Source: Methylobacterium sp. R2-1 (GTDB taxonomy: Bacteria > Pseudomonadota > Alphaproteobacteria > Rhizobiales > Beijerinckiaceae). From it: a DNA stretch of 64,000 bases. Every line of letters starts with the position of its first letter. The first letter of the stretch is position 1. The notes below the pieces were generated by a model. The model searched no databases. It was not told the origin of the DNA and was given only the letters and a program-made list of their open reading frames with translations. This document shows, in pieces, positions 42,596 to 50,642 of this stretch. The DNA is taken from assembly GCF_014191355.1 (NCBI RefSeq), contig NZ_JACHWM010000019.1, positions 1 through 64,000 on the forward strand, in the 5' to 3' direction. Made by a program: the position numbers and the translations under genes.

Positions 42596-42829
42596 ATGAG
42601 CGACGACATCGACGCCAAGACCCGCGCAGCGGAGCGCGCCGAGCGGGCCGAGCGCATGGCTCGCGAGGGCCAGCAGGCCATGGCCGAGCATCTGGCCGCG
42701 GTGAAGGCCGTAGACGAGCGCACCGTGCGCCTGCGGGCCCTGCGGCTCGCCAAGGAAGCCGAGGAGGCCGCGGAGCGTGCCGCCAACCCACCCGCGCCCA
42801 AGCGCGGCCGCAAGAAGGCAACGGCCTGA
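42596..42829 (+). CDS. small charged coiled-coil hypothetical protein (77 aa)
   Basis: The start MSDDIDAKTRAAERAERAER leads a long heptad-like helix (MAREGQQAMAEHLAAVKAVD, TVRLRALRLAKEAEEAAERA) ending in a basic tail (KRGRKKATA). It is probably a cytosolic alpha-helical protein, and the basic tail could touch nucleic acid. Five bases separate it from the BrnA-like gene, so the two are co-translated. The long frame back to 42290 is not protein-like. The function is unknown. Confidence 0.65.
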   Translation: MSDDIDAKTRAAERAERAERMAREGQQAMAEHLAAVKAVDERTVRLRALRLAKEAEEAAERAANPPAPKRGRKKATA

Positions 42830-42834
42830 ACCCC

Positions 42835-43077
42835 ATGGCGATTGATCGCACCCGCCGCACGAGCGACCCGCGTCAAGCGGCCGAAGCCGCCTTCAGGGCG
42901 GTGACACGAAAAACCCCCGAGGCCGCGCCGGAAGCGCCCAGGGCACCGATCGTCCCCGGCGCGCGCGAGACCGTGTCCCTGCGTATCGACAGGGCGGTGC
43001 TCGAGCATTTCCAGAAAGATGGTCCCGGCTGGCAGGACCGCATCAACGCCGCCCTCAAGGCCGCTGCGGGGCTGTGA
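42835..43077 (+). CDS. BrnA-like antitoxin-family protein without a toxin partner (80 aa)
   Basis: The C-terminal half VSLRIDRAVLEHFQKDGPGW followed by QDRINAALKAAAG matches the ribbon-helix-helix end of BrnA antitoxins (R-I-D-x-x-V-L-x-x-F-K-x-x-G-x-G-W-Q-x-R-I-N-A-x-L). The N-terminal half is Arg/Pro/Ala-rich. BrnT, the usual toxin encoded just upstream of brnA, is absent; the upstream gene is a coiled-coil protein instead. It is probably a free-standing DNA-binding repressor of this pair. Confidence 0.75.
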   Translation: MAIDRTRRTSDPRQAAEAAFRAVTRKTPEAAPEAPRAPIVPGARETVSLRIDRAVLEHFQKDGPGWQDRINAALKAAAGL

Positions 43078-43177
43078 GGGCGGCGCGTTGAGGCAAGGGC
43101 GTTGCCGGCAAGGGTCGTGAGGGCGAGGCCCGGCGGATGACCGTGTCCGTCCCGCCCGCTCCTTCGGGGAGGGCGCC

Positions 43178-43891
43178 GTGAGCGGACCCTCGGATTGGCT
43201 CGGCCTCAGCCCCGACGAGACGACGGCCCTCCTGCTGTCCCTGCGCGTCGCCTCCGTCGCGACGCTGGCGAGCCTGCCGCTGGGCCTGCTCGTGGCATGG
43301 CTGCTGGCACGACGGCGTTTTCCGGGTCACGCCCTGCTCGACGGCCTGGTCCACTTGCCGCTGATCCTGCCTCCGGTGGTGACGGGCTACCTGCTGCTGC
43401 TCACCTTCGGCCGGCGGGGCTTCCTGGGGGCGTGGCTCGCCGAGATCGGTCTCGTGTTCTCGTTCCGCTGGACCGGCGCGGCGCTCGCCTGCGCGGTGAT
43501 GGGCTTTCCGCTGATGGTGCGAGCGATGCGCCTGTCGATCGAGGCGGTGGACCGGCGGCTGGAGCAGGCGGCGGCGACGCTCGGTGCCGCACCGCCCCTG
43601 GTGTTCCTGAGCGTGACTCTGCCGCTCAGCCTGCCCGGGATCCTCGCGGGTGCGGTGCTCGCCTTCGCCAAGGCGATGGGCGAGTTCGGCGCGACCATCA
43701 CCTTCGTCTCCAACATCCCCGGCGAGACCCAGACCCTGCCCTCGGCGATCTATACGCTCACCCAGGTGCCGGGCGGGGAGGCGGGGGCGCTGCGCCTGAC
43801 CCTGGTCTCGGTCGCGGTCTCGATGCTGGCGCTCGTGGCCTCGGAGGCGCTGGCGCGGCGGATGAGCCGGCGGATCGGGGTGGAACGGTAA
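43178..43891 (+). CDS. modB: molybdate ABC transporter permease ModB (237 aa)
   Basis: The protein has five hydrophobic helices and the ModB hallmarks HLPLILPPVVTGYLLLLTFG and the EAA loop EQAAATLGAAPPLVFLSVTL, then AFAKAMGEFGATITFVSNIP and TQTLPSAIYTLTQVPGGEAG. The start is GTG 43178 behind GGGGAGGG. It forms the inner-membrane channel for molybdate with ModC. The usual modA binding-protein gene is missing upstream, and modC is separated by an opposing GST gene. Confidence 0.95.
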   Translation: MSGPSDWLGLSPDETTALLLSLRVASVATLASLPLGLLVAWLLARRRFPGHALLDGLVHLPLILPPVVTGYLLLLTFGRRGFLGAWLAEIGLVFSFRWTGAALACAVMGFPLMVRAMRLSIEAVDRRLEQAAATLGAAPPLVFLSVTLPLSLPGILAGAVLAFAKAMGEFGATITFVSNIPGETQTLPSAIYTLTQVPGGEAGALRLTLVSVAVSMLALVASEALARRMSRRIGVER

Positions 43892-43919
43892 GGAATAATA
43901 TCCCGCTCACAAACCCCCT

Positions 43920-44576
43920 TCACGCATAGGCGTAAGGCCCACCCCGCTCCAGCGCTCGCTTGTAGGCGGGCCGCGCATGGAGGCGCGCCAGCCACTCCGT
44001 CACCCGCGGGCCCGCTCCCGTCCCGCGGGCGGAAAAGGCTTCGAGGGGGAAGCTCATCATGATGTCGGCCACGGTGAAGTCGCTGCCGCAGAAATAGGGG
44101 CGTTCGGCGAGTTCCGCCTCCCAGTAGGCGGCGTGGCGGCGCAGCTCCGGATCGACGAAGCCGCCCATCACCTTGGCCGCGACCGCCCGCACCAGCGGGC
44201 GAAGCAGGGCGGGGCTCCCCGGAGCGAGCCGCGAGAACACGAGCTTGAGCAGAAGCGGCGGCATCGCCGAGCCCTCGGCGTAGTGCAGGAAATAGGTGTA
44301 GCGGTCCCGCTCCGGCGTGTCCGGCGCCGGGGTCAGGGCGCCGCCGGCACGGGCGGTGAGGAACTCCACGATGGCGCCGGTCTCCGCCACCACCCGCCCC
44401 TCCGCCTCGATCACCGGCGACTTGCCGAGTGGATGCACCGCCCGGAGTTCGCGCGGGGCCAGCATCGTCGCGGGGTCGCGCGCGTAGCGCTTCACCGTGT
44501 AGGCGAGCCCCAGTTCCTCGAGCAGCCACAGCACCCGCTGCGAGCGGCTGTTCTCCAGATGGTGGACGGTGATCAT
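43920..44576 (-). CDS. glutathione S-transferase family protein (218 aa)
   Basis: The thioredoxin-like N-terminal domain has MITVHHLENSRSQRVLWLLE, the cis-Pro site KSPVIEAEGRVVAETGAI (glutathione contacts E-T/S) and a helical C-terminal domain with N-capping region DFTVADIMMSFPLEA. The Ser-Arg-Ser near residue 10 could supply the catalytic hydroxyl. It is expressed against modB and modC and lies exactly between them. Its substrate is unknown, and a role in molybdate uptake is not implied. Confidence 0.92.
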   Translation of the reverse strand: MITVHHLENSRSQRVLWLLEELGLAYTVKRYARDPATMLAPRELRAVHPLGKSPVIEAEGRVVAETGAIVEFLTARAGGALTPAPDTPERDRYTYFLHYAEGSAMPPLLLKLVFSRLAPGSPALLRPLVRAVAAKVMGGFVDPELRRHAAYWEAELAERPYFCGSDFTVADIMMSFPLEAFSARGTGAGPRVTEWLARLHARPAYKRALERGGPYAYA

Positions 44577-44701
44577 CGGGCGCCTTTCGGATCCTGCGCC
44601 GACAACGCGGCAGAACGCCTATGAGCCCCCGCCCATCGAGCCTCTTGTCTCCGCCTCGGTTTTGCTGAGAAGCCGGCCGGACGGTTTCAGGCCGAGGCTG
44701 C

Positions 44702-45796
44702 ATGACCATCGACGTCGACGTTTCCCTCCGCCGCGACGGTTTCGCGCTCGACGTCGCCTTCAGCGCGGGCGCCGGGCTCACCGCCCTGTTCGGGCGCTCG
44801 GGCTCGGGCAAGACCACGGTGATCGACCTGATCGCCGGTCTGGCCCAGCCGCAGCGCGGGCGCATCGTCGCCGACGGCACCGTTCTGCTCGACACGGAGC
44901 TCGGGATCCGCGTGCCGGTGCATCGGCGGCAGATCGGCTGCGTGTTCCAGGAGGCGCGGCTGATGCCGCATCTCAGCGTGCGGCAGAACCTGCGCTTCGG
45001 CCGCCTGTTCTCCCGCGGCGTGGGCGGGCCGCGCTTCGACGCGGTGGCGGATCTCCTCGGCATCGCCCCGCTGCTGGAGCGGCGCCCCGCCGGCCTCTCG
45101 GGGGGCGAGCGGCAGCGGGTGGCGATCGGCCGGGCGCTGCTGGCGCGCCCGCGGCTGCTGCTGATGGACGAGCCGCTCTCGGCCCTCGACGAGGCCCGCA
45201 AGCGCGAGATCCTGCCCTATATCGAGCGGCTTCGCGACGAGGCCGGATTGCCCATCGTCTATGTCAGCCACTCGGTGGCGGAGGTCGCGCGCCTCGCCTC
45301 CACCGTGGTGGTGCTGGAGGCGGGCCGCGTGGCGGCGAGCGGCCCGGTCGATGCCGTGCTGCGCCGGCCCGACCTGATCCCCGACGGCGCGGAAGCCGGC
45401 AGCGTGCTCGCCATGCGGGTCGAGCGCCACGATCCCGCAACCGGTCTGACGCGCCTGACCGGCCCGGCCGGCCCCCTCGACCTGCCGTTGATTGACGCCC
45501 CTGAGGGCCGCCAGCTCAACCTGCGGGTGCCCGCCCGCGACGTGCTGCTGGCGCTGGCCCGCCCCGAAGCTTTGAGCGCCCGCAACGTCCTGCTGGGCCA
45601 CGTCGCCGCCCTGCGGGAGGAGGGCACCGCCTGCCTCGTCGAGGTGACCTGCGGGCAGGCGACACTGGCCGCCCGCCTCACCCGCGCCTCGGCCCGCGAC
45701 CTGGGGCTCGCGGTCGGGCGCCCGGTCTTCGCCATCGTGAAGAGCGTGGGGCTCGATGCCGGCGGGGCGCCGGGGGGTGGGCGCATCGAGATTTAG
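44702..45796 (+). CDS. modC: molybdate ABC transporter ATPase ModC (364 aa)
   Basis: The frame has Walker A FGRSGSGKTT, the Q-loop CVFQEARLMPHLSV, the signature LSGGERQRVAIGRAL, Walker B LLLMDEPLSALD and the H-loop YVSHSVAEVARLA. Residues about 290-360 form a TOBE (Mop-like) molybdate-sensing domain (SARNVLLGHVAALREEGTAC). It powers import through ModB. It begins 125 bp from the divergent GST gene, so it has its own promoter here. Confidence 0.95.
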   Translation: MTIDVDVSLRRDGFALDVAFSAGAGLTALFGRSGSGKTTVIDLIAGLAQPQRGRIVADGTVLLDTELGIRVPVHRRQIGCVFQEARLMPHLSVRQNLRFGRLFSRGVGGPRFDAVADLLGIAPLLERRPAGLSGGERQRVAIGRALLARPRLLLMDEPLSALDEARKREILPYIERLRDEAGLPIVYVSHSVAEVARLASTVVVLEAGRVAASGPVDAVLRRPDLIPDGAEAGSVLAMRVERHDPATGLTRLTGPAGPLDLPLIDAPEGRQLNLRVPARDVLLALARPEALSARNVLLGHVAALREEGTACLVEVTCGQATLAARLTRASARDLGLAVGRPVFAIVKSVGLDAGGAPGGGRIEI

Positions 45797-46393
45797 GGAG
45801 AGGTCGGCAGTTTGACCTTGGGTCCCGAGATCCGCAATGGGTGGAAACCCGCTGTTCAGCGCGCGGATGCTGAACGGCGGCTTTGCGCCAGTAGCGGACC
45901 TACGGTCCGGCCTTCTCGAATAGCCGCTGACCTCCCTAAAGCTGCCTTTGTACCAGTAGATCGGTCCGGCCGTCACAACGTCCTGAGCGTTGTGCTCCAT
46001 GCGCATCGAGGTTGAGGCCGCCGGTCCTCCTCTTAAGCTTTCTCACAGCCGGCTGTGCGACCCGTTCCGATGATGGCCCGGCATCGGGGGTCGGTCAGAG
46101 GCGGCTCCGACGCCCAAGCTGGCTGCGGAGGGATGTCACGCCCATGCAGGCAGACAAAGAGGCGGGCGTAGCCCCTTGGGGTTAAGACCATCATCCAGAA
46201 TCGACGTTGCGCTCGTTGGTGGTCCATTTCAAGCTCTCATCGCCGGCTTCCGTCGCGCTGCCACGGCTGCACTGTCACGCAGGATGATCATCAGCATTCC
46301 TGCATCCTTCAAAAAACGCCGTTGTTCCTGATGCACGCAGGAAGGCCTTTTGTTGCCGTGAGTGCGACACCAAAATATACATGAAATCATGAT

Positions 46394-46436
46394 CTAGAGC
46401 ATCGTCCCGAATACCGTATCCAGGACGATGCTCTAG
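46394..46436. repeat. 14-bp-arm palindrome CTAGAGCATCGTCC ... GGACGATGCTCTAG
   Basis: The arms are perfect over 14 bp with a 15-base loop. The arm sequence recurs once more at 46484-46497. Elements with GAGCATCGTCC arms are scattered in Methylobacterium-type genomes, so this is probably a REP-like non-coding repeat. Confidence 0.7.
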
Positions 46437-46451
46437 GCCCCTGTTTTGCCT

Positions 46452-46497
46452 CGTCTTTTTCCGAAAGCCGATGCCACCTTTCGGGACGATGCTCTAG
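46452..46497. repeat. second REP-like element (related to the one at 53041)
   Basis: TCTTTTTCCGAAAGCCGATG, then CCACC, then TTTCGGGACGATGCTCTAG contains the inner stem CCGAAAG/CTTTCGG and ends with the 14-base arm of the preceding palindrome. The same order of words (TCTTTCCGAAAGCCG, CCACC, GTTCGGGCCGATGCTC) occurs at 53052-53093, so the two are diverged copies of one repeat. Confidence 0.6.
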
Positions 46498-46551
46498 CAG
46501 AGTCATCTCATGTCATGATGCATGAAGCATCAGACTAGATGGAGAGTCTTG

Positions 46552-47898
46552 ATGCGGATCTCATGTGTCGGTGCAGGGCCTGCCGGATTGTATTTCGCGA
46601 TCGTGATGAAGCGGCGCAACCCGAACCATGAGATCGTCGTCCACGAGCGAAACCCAGCGGGAACGACACATGGGTGGGGCGTCGTCTTCTGGGACGATCT
46701 TCTTGCCACCCTGCGGACCAACGATCCGGACAGCGCGCAGGCGATCGCGGATCAGGCGGTTCCCTGGTCCGGGCAAGTGATCGACGTCGAGGGGCAACCG
46801 CCGCATCACTCCGTAGGCGGGGGCTACGGCATATGCCGTCGTCGCCTCCTGCAGATCCTAATCGAGCGGGCGCTCGCGCTAGGCGTCGACGTGCGGTTCG
46901 AGAGCGAGATCAGCGAGCTGAGTCAGGTCGCTGACGCCGACCTCATCGTGGCGGCAGACGGTGTCGCGAGTCAGTTGCGTCGGCGCCGCGCGGATCAGTT
47001 CCGGCCGCAGATCGAAGCCGGCCGCAACAAATACATCTGGCTCGCAACGACACAGCTATTTCCTTCCTTCACTTTCGGATTCGTTCCGACCAGCGCCGGA
47101 TGGGTCTGGTTTCACGCCTACTCCTTCAAGGAGGGAGTGAGTACATTCATCGTGGAATGCGCACCGGAGACGTGGAATGGGCTCGGTTTTGGCATGATGC
47201 TCGCGGATGCCGAGTTGCGGGTACTGGAGAGCATATTTGCCAAGCATCTCGACGGCCACGAACTGATCAGCCGCGATGGCAATGGTAACAGACTGCCATG
47301 GCTGAGCTTCCGCACGTTGGTCAACCGAACGTGGCACGCGGACAACTTGGTGCTGATCGGCGACGCCGCACATACGACACATTTCACGATCGGTTCGGGA
47401 ACGCGTCTCGCCATCGACGACGCGGTCGCGCTCGCCTCGGCCTTGAGCGAGCACGACAGCCTTCCCCGCGCCCTAGACGCGTTCGGCCATCGACGTCACC
47501 GCGCACTCGCTCGCGTGCAACGGGATGCGCGCCTGAGTGCGGAATGGTTCGAGAACCTTCCGCGCTACATCCGCTACAACGCACCCGCCTTCTTCACGCT
47601 CCTGCTCGCGAGGCGCTCTCGCCTGCTTAAGCGGATGCCTGCGAGAACATACCTGTATCTACGTGGTGCATGTACCAAATTGACTGGAAGCGCGGCCTCA
47701 CCTCTCGCCCGGATCGGCGGACCAGTTCGGATCAAAAGCCAACCGCGGCATCTCCGGAGCCGAACCGGGAACGCGCCGCCATTGACGCTGTCAGCGCCGG
47801 AGCGGGCTGAGCCCGATCCCGCCGACGCGGGTCGTCCCGGCGGCCGCGCCGCGGATGAAGCTGCCTCCGGTCCTGCCCCAGCCCGCAGAGCAGGTTGA
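46552..47898 (+). CDS. FAD-dependent aromatic monooxygenase, VioD/salicylyl-CoA hydroxylase-like (448 aa)
   Basis: The N-terminus MRISCVGAGPAGLYFAIVMK carries the GxGxxG FAD motif. HGWGVVFWDDLL matches the conserved T-x-G-W-G-V-V-F block of tryptophan hydroxylase VioD and salicylyl-CoA 5-hydroxylase. LIGDAAHTTHFTIGSGTRLA is the second FAD motif (G-D). These enzymes use NAD(P)H and oxygen to hydroxylate aromatic rings. After about residue 385 the text becomes Pro/Ala/Arg-rich and unlike the family, so the original C-terminus has probably been replaced by a frameshift or extension. No pathway genes are adjacent. Confidence 0.85.
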   Translation: MRISCVGAGPAGLYFAIVMKRRNPNHEIVVHERNPAGTTHGWGVVFWDDLLATLRTNDPDSAQAIADQAVPWSGQVIDVEGQPPHHSVGGGYGICRRRLLQILIERALALGVDVRFESEISELSQVADADLIVAADGVASQLRRRRADQFRPQIEAGRNKYIWLATTQLFPSFTFGFVPTSAGWVWFHAYSFKEGVSTFIVECAPETWNGLGFGMMLADAELRVLESIFAKHLDGHELISRDGNGNRLPWLSFRTLVNRTWHADNLVLIGDAAHTTHFTIGSGTRLAIDDAVALASALSEHDSLPRALDAFGHRRHRALARVQRDARLSAEWFENLPRYIRYNAPAFFTLLLARRSRLLKRMPARTYLYLRGACTKLTGSAASPLARIGGPVRIKSQPRHLRSRTGNAPPLTLSAPERAEPDPADAGRPGGRAADEAASGPAPARRAG

Positions 47899-47970
47899 GC
47901 ACGGCTCACCAGTCGAGCCGCGGGATCCGGATCGAAGCCGAACTCGGCGAGGGCACCAGCGTAGTGCTTA
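47895..47970 (+). other. possible histidine-kinase C-terminal remnant
   Basis: In one frame the sequence GIRIEAELGEGTSVVLSLRG resembles the last strand pair of GHKL ATPase domains (V-x-S-E-x-G-x-G-T-x-V-x-L-x-L). No other kinase motif is nearby. It overlaps the end of the monooxygenase frame. It could equally be chance. Confidence 0.2.
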
Positions 47971-47982
47971 GCCTTCGAGGCC

Positions 47983-48267
47983 TCACAACCCGTTCGGCAA
48001 CGTCTCACCGCCCAGCGCCGCCGGAGTCTCGCTCTGGCTCGCGTCTGCTTTTTCGCCCTGAGCTGGCCAAGGTGGAAAGGGCATCCAGTCTGTGAAAGCG
48101 TCCGACGCGTAGCCGTGGTCGCACGAAGCGACCCGCCAGGGCTCGCTGTCCTCGATGCTGCCCGGATCCCAGCGAATGACGGCTCGGCGGTCCGGCTCGC
48201 GCCGGTTGATGGCGATGATCCAGCGGCCATCACGGGGCGCCCGATCCATGATCCGCCAGCTCCACAT
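47983..48267 (-). CDS. small hypothetical protein (about 88-94 aa)
   Basis: The frame reads WRIMDRAPRDGRWIIAINRR, then IRWDPGSIEDSEPWRVASCD, then DWMPFPPWPAQGEK. The A-P-R-D-G-R/x-x-I opening and the closing W-x-P-x-P-P are found in short proteins of phage or accessory regions (DUF551-like in style). It is soluble, with no signal. The exact start is unclear (48267 or the internal ATG of IMDRAP). It stands alone. Confidence 0.55.
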   Translation of the reverse strand: MWSWRIMDRAPRDGRWIIAINRREPDRRAVIRWDPGSIEDSEPWRVASCDHGYASDAFTDWMPFPPWPAQGEKADASQSETPAALGGETLPNGL

Positions 48268-48626
48268 CGATCAATCCTCGGATCCTCAGACCTGGGGACC
48301 CTTAACGCTGGATCAGGTCAGACCGTTCGGTCTGCTCACCTCAAATCCTCAGGCGCTCGTCCGCCCGGCTGGCGCTAGGATGCCGGCAGGGTCCGCTTAC
48401 CGACCCATCCGGACCTTCGGCGGAAGCGGGTCGAATGTCCGCAAGGGTCGGAAGCAGACACCACGGCTTCAGAACCCGACCGATCCCTCATAAGTCATGG
48501 GCCAGACCAGCGGCGATGAGCGCACCCACGGGTCCTCATCACGGCGGTCGGCACAGCGGCCAGCCACCTCTCAGCCCATCCCTCGAATCCCCTCGGCGAT
48601 CGGTCAAACCGCGCTATAAGCCCGCC
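48268..48626. other. intergenic region upstream of pdxA
   Basis: The region lies between the divergent small gene and pdxA. The long plus-strand extension of the pdxA frame (from 48435) is Ser/Pro/Arg-rich and not protein-like. I see no repeat or RNA gene. Confidence 0.35.
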
Positions 48627-49676
48627 ATGGCCTCCGACGACAGACCGCTTGCCCTCACCCTCGGCGATCCTTCCGGGATCGGACCCGAGATCGCGCTCGC
48701 CGCGTGGCAGTTGCGGGGCGATCGGGGGGTGCCGCCGTTTCAGATCATCGGCGATCCCGAATTCGTGGAAGCCACCGCCTACCGACTCGGCCTGTCGGTG
48801 CCGGTGGCCGAGGTCGAGCCGGACGATGCCGTCGAGGTGTTTCCCCGCGCCCTGCCGGTGTTGCCGCTGCCGAGCGGCGCGAAGGTGATCGTCACGCCCG
48901 GCGCGCCGGATTCGGCCAATGCCGGCGCCATCGTCGAGTCGATCACCGCCGCCGTCGATCTGGTGCGCTCCGGCGCGGCCTCGGCCGTGGTGACCAACCC
49001 CATCGCCAAGTTCGTGCTCACACGGGTCGGCTTCGCCCATCCGGGGCATACCGAGTTTCTGGCCGCGCTCGCCGCGCGAGAGGGGCGTGAGCCGCCGCTG
49101 CCGGTGATGATGATCTGGAGCGACACGCTCGCCGTGGTGCCGGTGACGATCCACGTCGCCCTGCGCCGCGTGCCCGAGTTGCTGACGCAAGGTTTGGTCG
49201 AGCGCACCGCGCGCATCGTCCACGCCGACCTGCGCGCCCGCTTCGGCCTCGAACACCCCCGCCTCGTCCTGTCGGGCCTCAACCCGCATGCGGGCGAATC
49301 CGGCACAATGGGCACCGAGGACCGGGACGTGCTGGCGCCCGCCGTCGCGGCGCTTCGCAGCGAGGGCATCGACATCCGGGGACCGTTGCCGGCCGACACC
49401 CTGTTCCACGAGCGGGCGCGGGCGACCTACGACGTGGCGCTCACCCCCACCCACGATCAGGCGCTGATCCCGGTCAAGACGCTGGCCTTCGACGAGGGCG
49501 TGAACGTGACGCTGGGGCTTCCCTTCGTGCGCACCTCGCCCGACCACGGCACCGCCTTCGACATCGCCGGAAAGGGCATCGCCCGGCCCGACAGCCTGAT
49601 CGCTGCCCTGCGGCTGGCGCAGCGCCTCGCGCAGCGGCCGACGGACAACGTCACACCCTTTCCCGTCCGCGCCTGA
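48627..49676 (+). CDS. pdxA: 4-hydroxythreonine-4-phosphate dehydrogenase PdxA (349 aa)
   Basis: The start MASDDRPLALTLGDPSGIGP carries the conserved G-D-P-x-G-I-G-P-E. It has VVTNPIAK, the metal-site segment FAHPGHTEFLAAL, LSGLNPHAGESGTMGTED and ALTPTHDQALIPVKTLAFDE, then NVTLGLPFVRTSPDHGTAFD, all PdxA hallmarks. It works in the DXP-dependent pyridoxal phosphate pathway. rsmA follows after 12 bp, a widely conserved pair. The usual upstream partner surA is not here. Confidence 0.97.
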   Translation: MASDDRPLALTLGDPSGIGPEIALAAWQLRGDRGVPPFQIIGDPEFVEATAYRLGLSVPVAEVEPDDAVEVFPRALPVLPLPSGAKVIVTPGAPDSANAGAIVESITAAVDLVRSGAASAVVTNPIAKFVLTRVGFAHPGHTEFLAALAAREGREPPLPVMMIWSDTLAVVPVTIHVALRRVPELLTQGLVERTARIVHADLRARFGLEHPRLVLSGLNPHAGESGTMGTEDRDVLAPAVAALRSEGIDIRGPLPADTLFHERARATYDVALTPTHDQALIPVKTLAFDEGVNVTLGLPFVRTSPDHGTAFDIAGKGIARPDSLIAALRLAQRLAQRPTDNVTPFPVRA

Positions 49677-49688
49677 GCCTCTTCGCCG

Positions 49689-50573
49689 ATGACCACCGAA
49701 GCGTTGAGCACCGACGGCCTGCCCCCCCTGCGCGAGGTGGTGCGGCGGCACGGGCTGGAGCCGAAGAAGGCGCTCGGCCAGAATTTCCTGTTCGATCTCA
49801 ACCTGACCGGCCGCATCGCCCGCTCGGCGGGCGCGCTCGACGGCGTGACGGTGGTGGAGGTCGGCCCCGGCCCGGGCGGGTTGACCCGGGCGCTGCTGGC
49901 GGCGGGCGCCAAGCGCGTGGTGGCGATCGAGCGCGACCCCCGCGCGCTGCCGGCGCTCAGTGAGATCGCCGCGCACTATCCCGGCCGGCTCGACGTGATC
50001 GATGCCGACGCGGTCGGCTTCGACCCGCGCCCGCTGGTCGGAGACGGGCCGGTCAGGATCGTCGCGAACCTGCCCTACAACGTCGCCACCGTGCTGCTCA
50101 CCGGCTGGCTCGGCGCCGAAACCCGCGGCGACCGGACTGATGACCCTTGGCCGCCCTGGTGGGAATCGGCGACGCTGATGTTCCAGCGCGAGGTGGCCGA
50201 GCGCATCGTCGCCGATGAAAGCGACCGGGCCAATTACGGCCGGCTCGGCGTGCTCTGCGGCTGGCGTACGCAGGCGACCATCCTGTTCGACGTGGCGCCG
50301 ACCGCCTTCGTGCCGCCGCCGAAGGTCACCTCCAGCATCGTCCACTTGCGCCCGCGGCCCGAGCCGCTGCCCTGCCGGATCGCCGATCTCGAACGGGTGA
50401 CCCGCGCCGCCTTCGGCCAGCGCCGCAAGATGCTGCGCCAGAGCCTGAAAGCCGCCACCGCCGACCCCGTCCGCCTGCTCGCCACCGCCGGCCTGCCGGG
50501 GACGGCGCGGGCGGAGGAGATTCCGGTGGCGGGGTTCGTGGCGCTGGCGCGGGCGCTGGAAGCGGGGGGATAG
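49689..50573 (+). CDS. rsmA: 16S rRNA adenine dimethyltransferase RsmA/KsgA (294 aa)
   Basis: The protein has HGLEPKKALGQNFLFDLNLT at the N-terminus, SAM motif I VVEVGPGPGGLTRALL, ERDPRALPAL, and the catalytic motif IV NLPYNVATVLL. The C-terminal part has VPPPKVTSSIVHLRPR and FGQRRKMLRQSLK. It dimethylates the two adjacent adenines of the 3' helix of 16S rRNA during late 30S assembly and determines kasugamycin sensitivity. Length is normal. It overlaps a hairpin at its stop. Confidence 0.97.
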   Translation: MTTEALSTDGLPPLREVVRRHGLEPKKALGQNFLFDLNLTGRIARSAGALDGVTVVEVGPGPGGLTRALLAAGAKRVVAIERDPRALPALSEIAAHYPGRLDVIDADAVGFDPRPLVGDGPVRIVANLPYNVATVLLTGWLGAETRGDRTDDPWPPWWESATLMFQREVAERIVADESDRANYGRLGVLCGWRTQATILFDVAPTAFVPPPKVTSSIVHLRPRPEPLPCRIADLERVTRAAFGQRRKMLRQSLKAATADPVRLLATAGLPGTARAEEIPVAGFVALARALEAGG

Positions 50574-50593
50574 GACAGGACGTACGTCCGTCC
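50573..50593. terminator. hairpin between convergent rsmA and the SulP gene
   Basis: GGAC-A-GGACGT pairs with ACGTCC-GTCC, with one bulged A and an inner perfect dyad GGACGTACGTCC. It starts on the last base of the rsmA stop codon. There is no T run, so the function is inferred from position between convergent genes. Confidence 0.4.
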
Positions 50594-50642
50594 CTCGCGC
50601 CGCCTGCGCGGAGAGGGAACACACACCCTTCTTCGGCGCCCC

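Larger units (their letters stand above)
45797..46551. other. intergenic region with palindromic repeats
   Basis: No gene is supported; a 64-codon minus-strand frame (46033-46227) lacks an RBS and domain. Composition falls towards the right. Three copies of a 14-base palindrome arm lie at 46394-46497 and are listed separately. The monooxygenase promoter must overlap or follow them. Confidence 0.4.

Noticed and set aside
45812..46015. 67-codon plus-strand frame after modC
   Set aside because: No RBS, and the sequence reads like a dispersed intergenic repeat rather than a protein.
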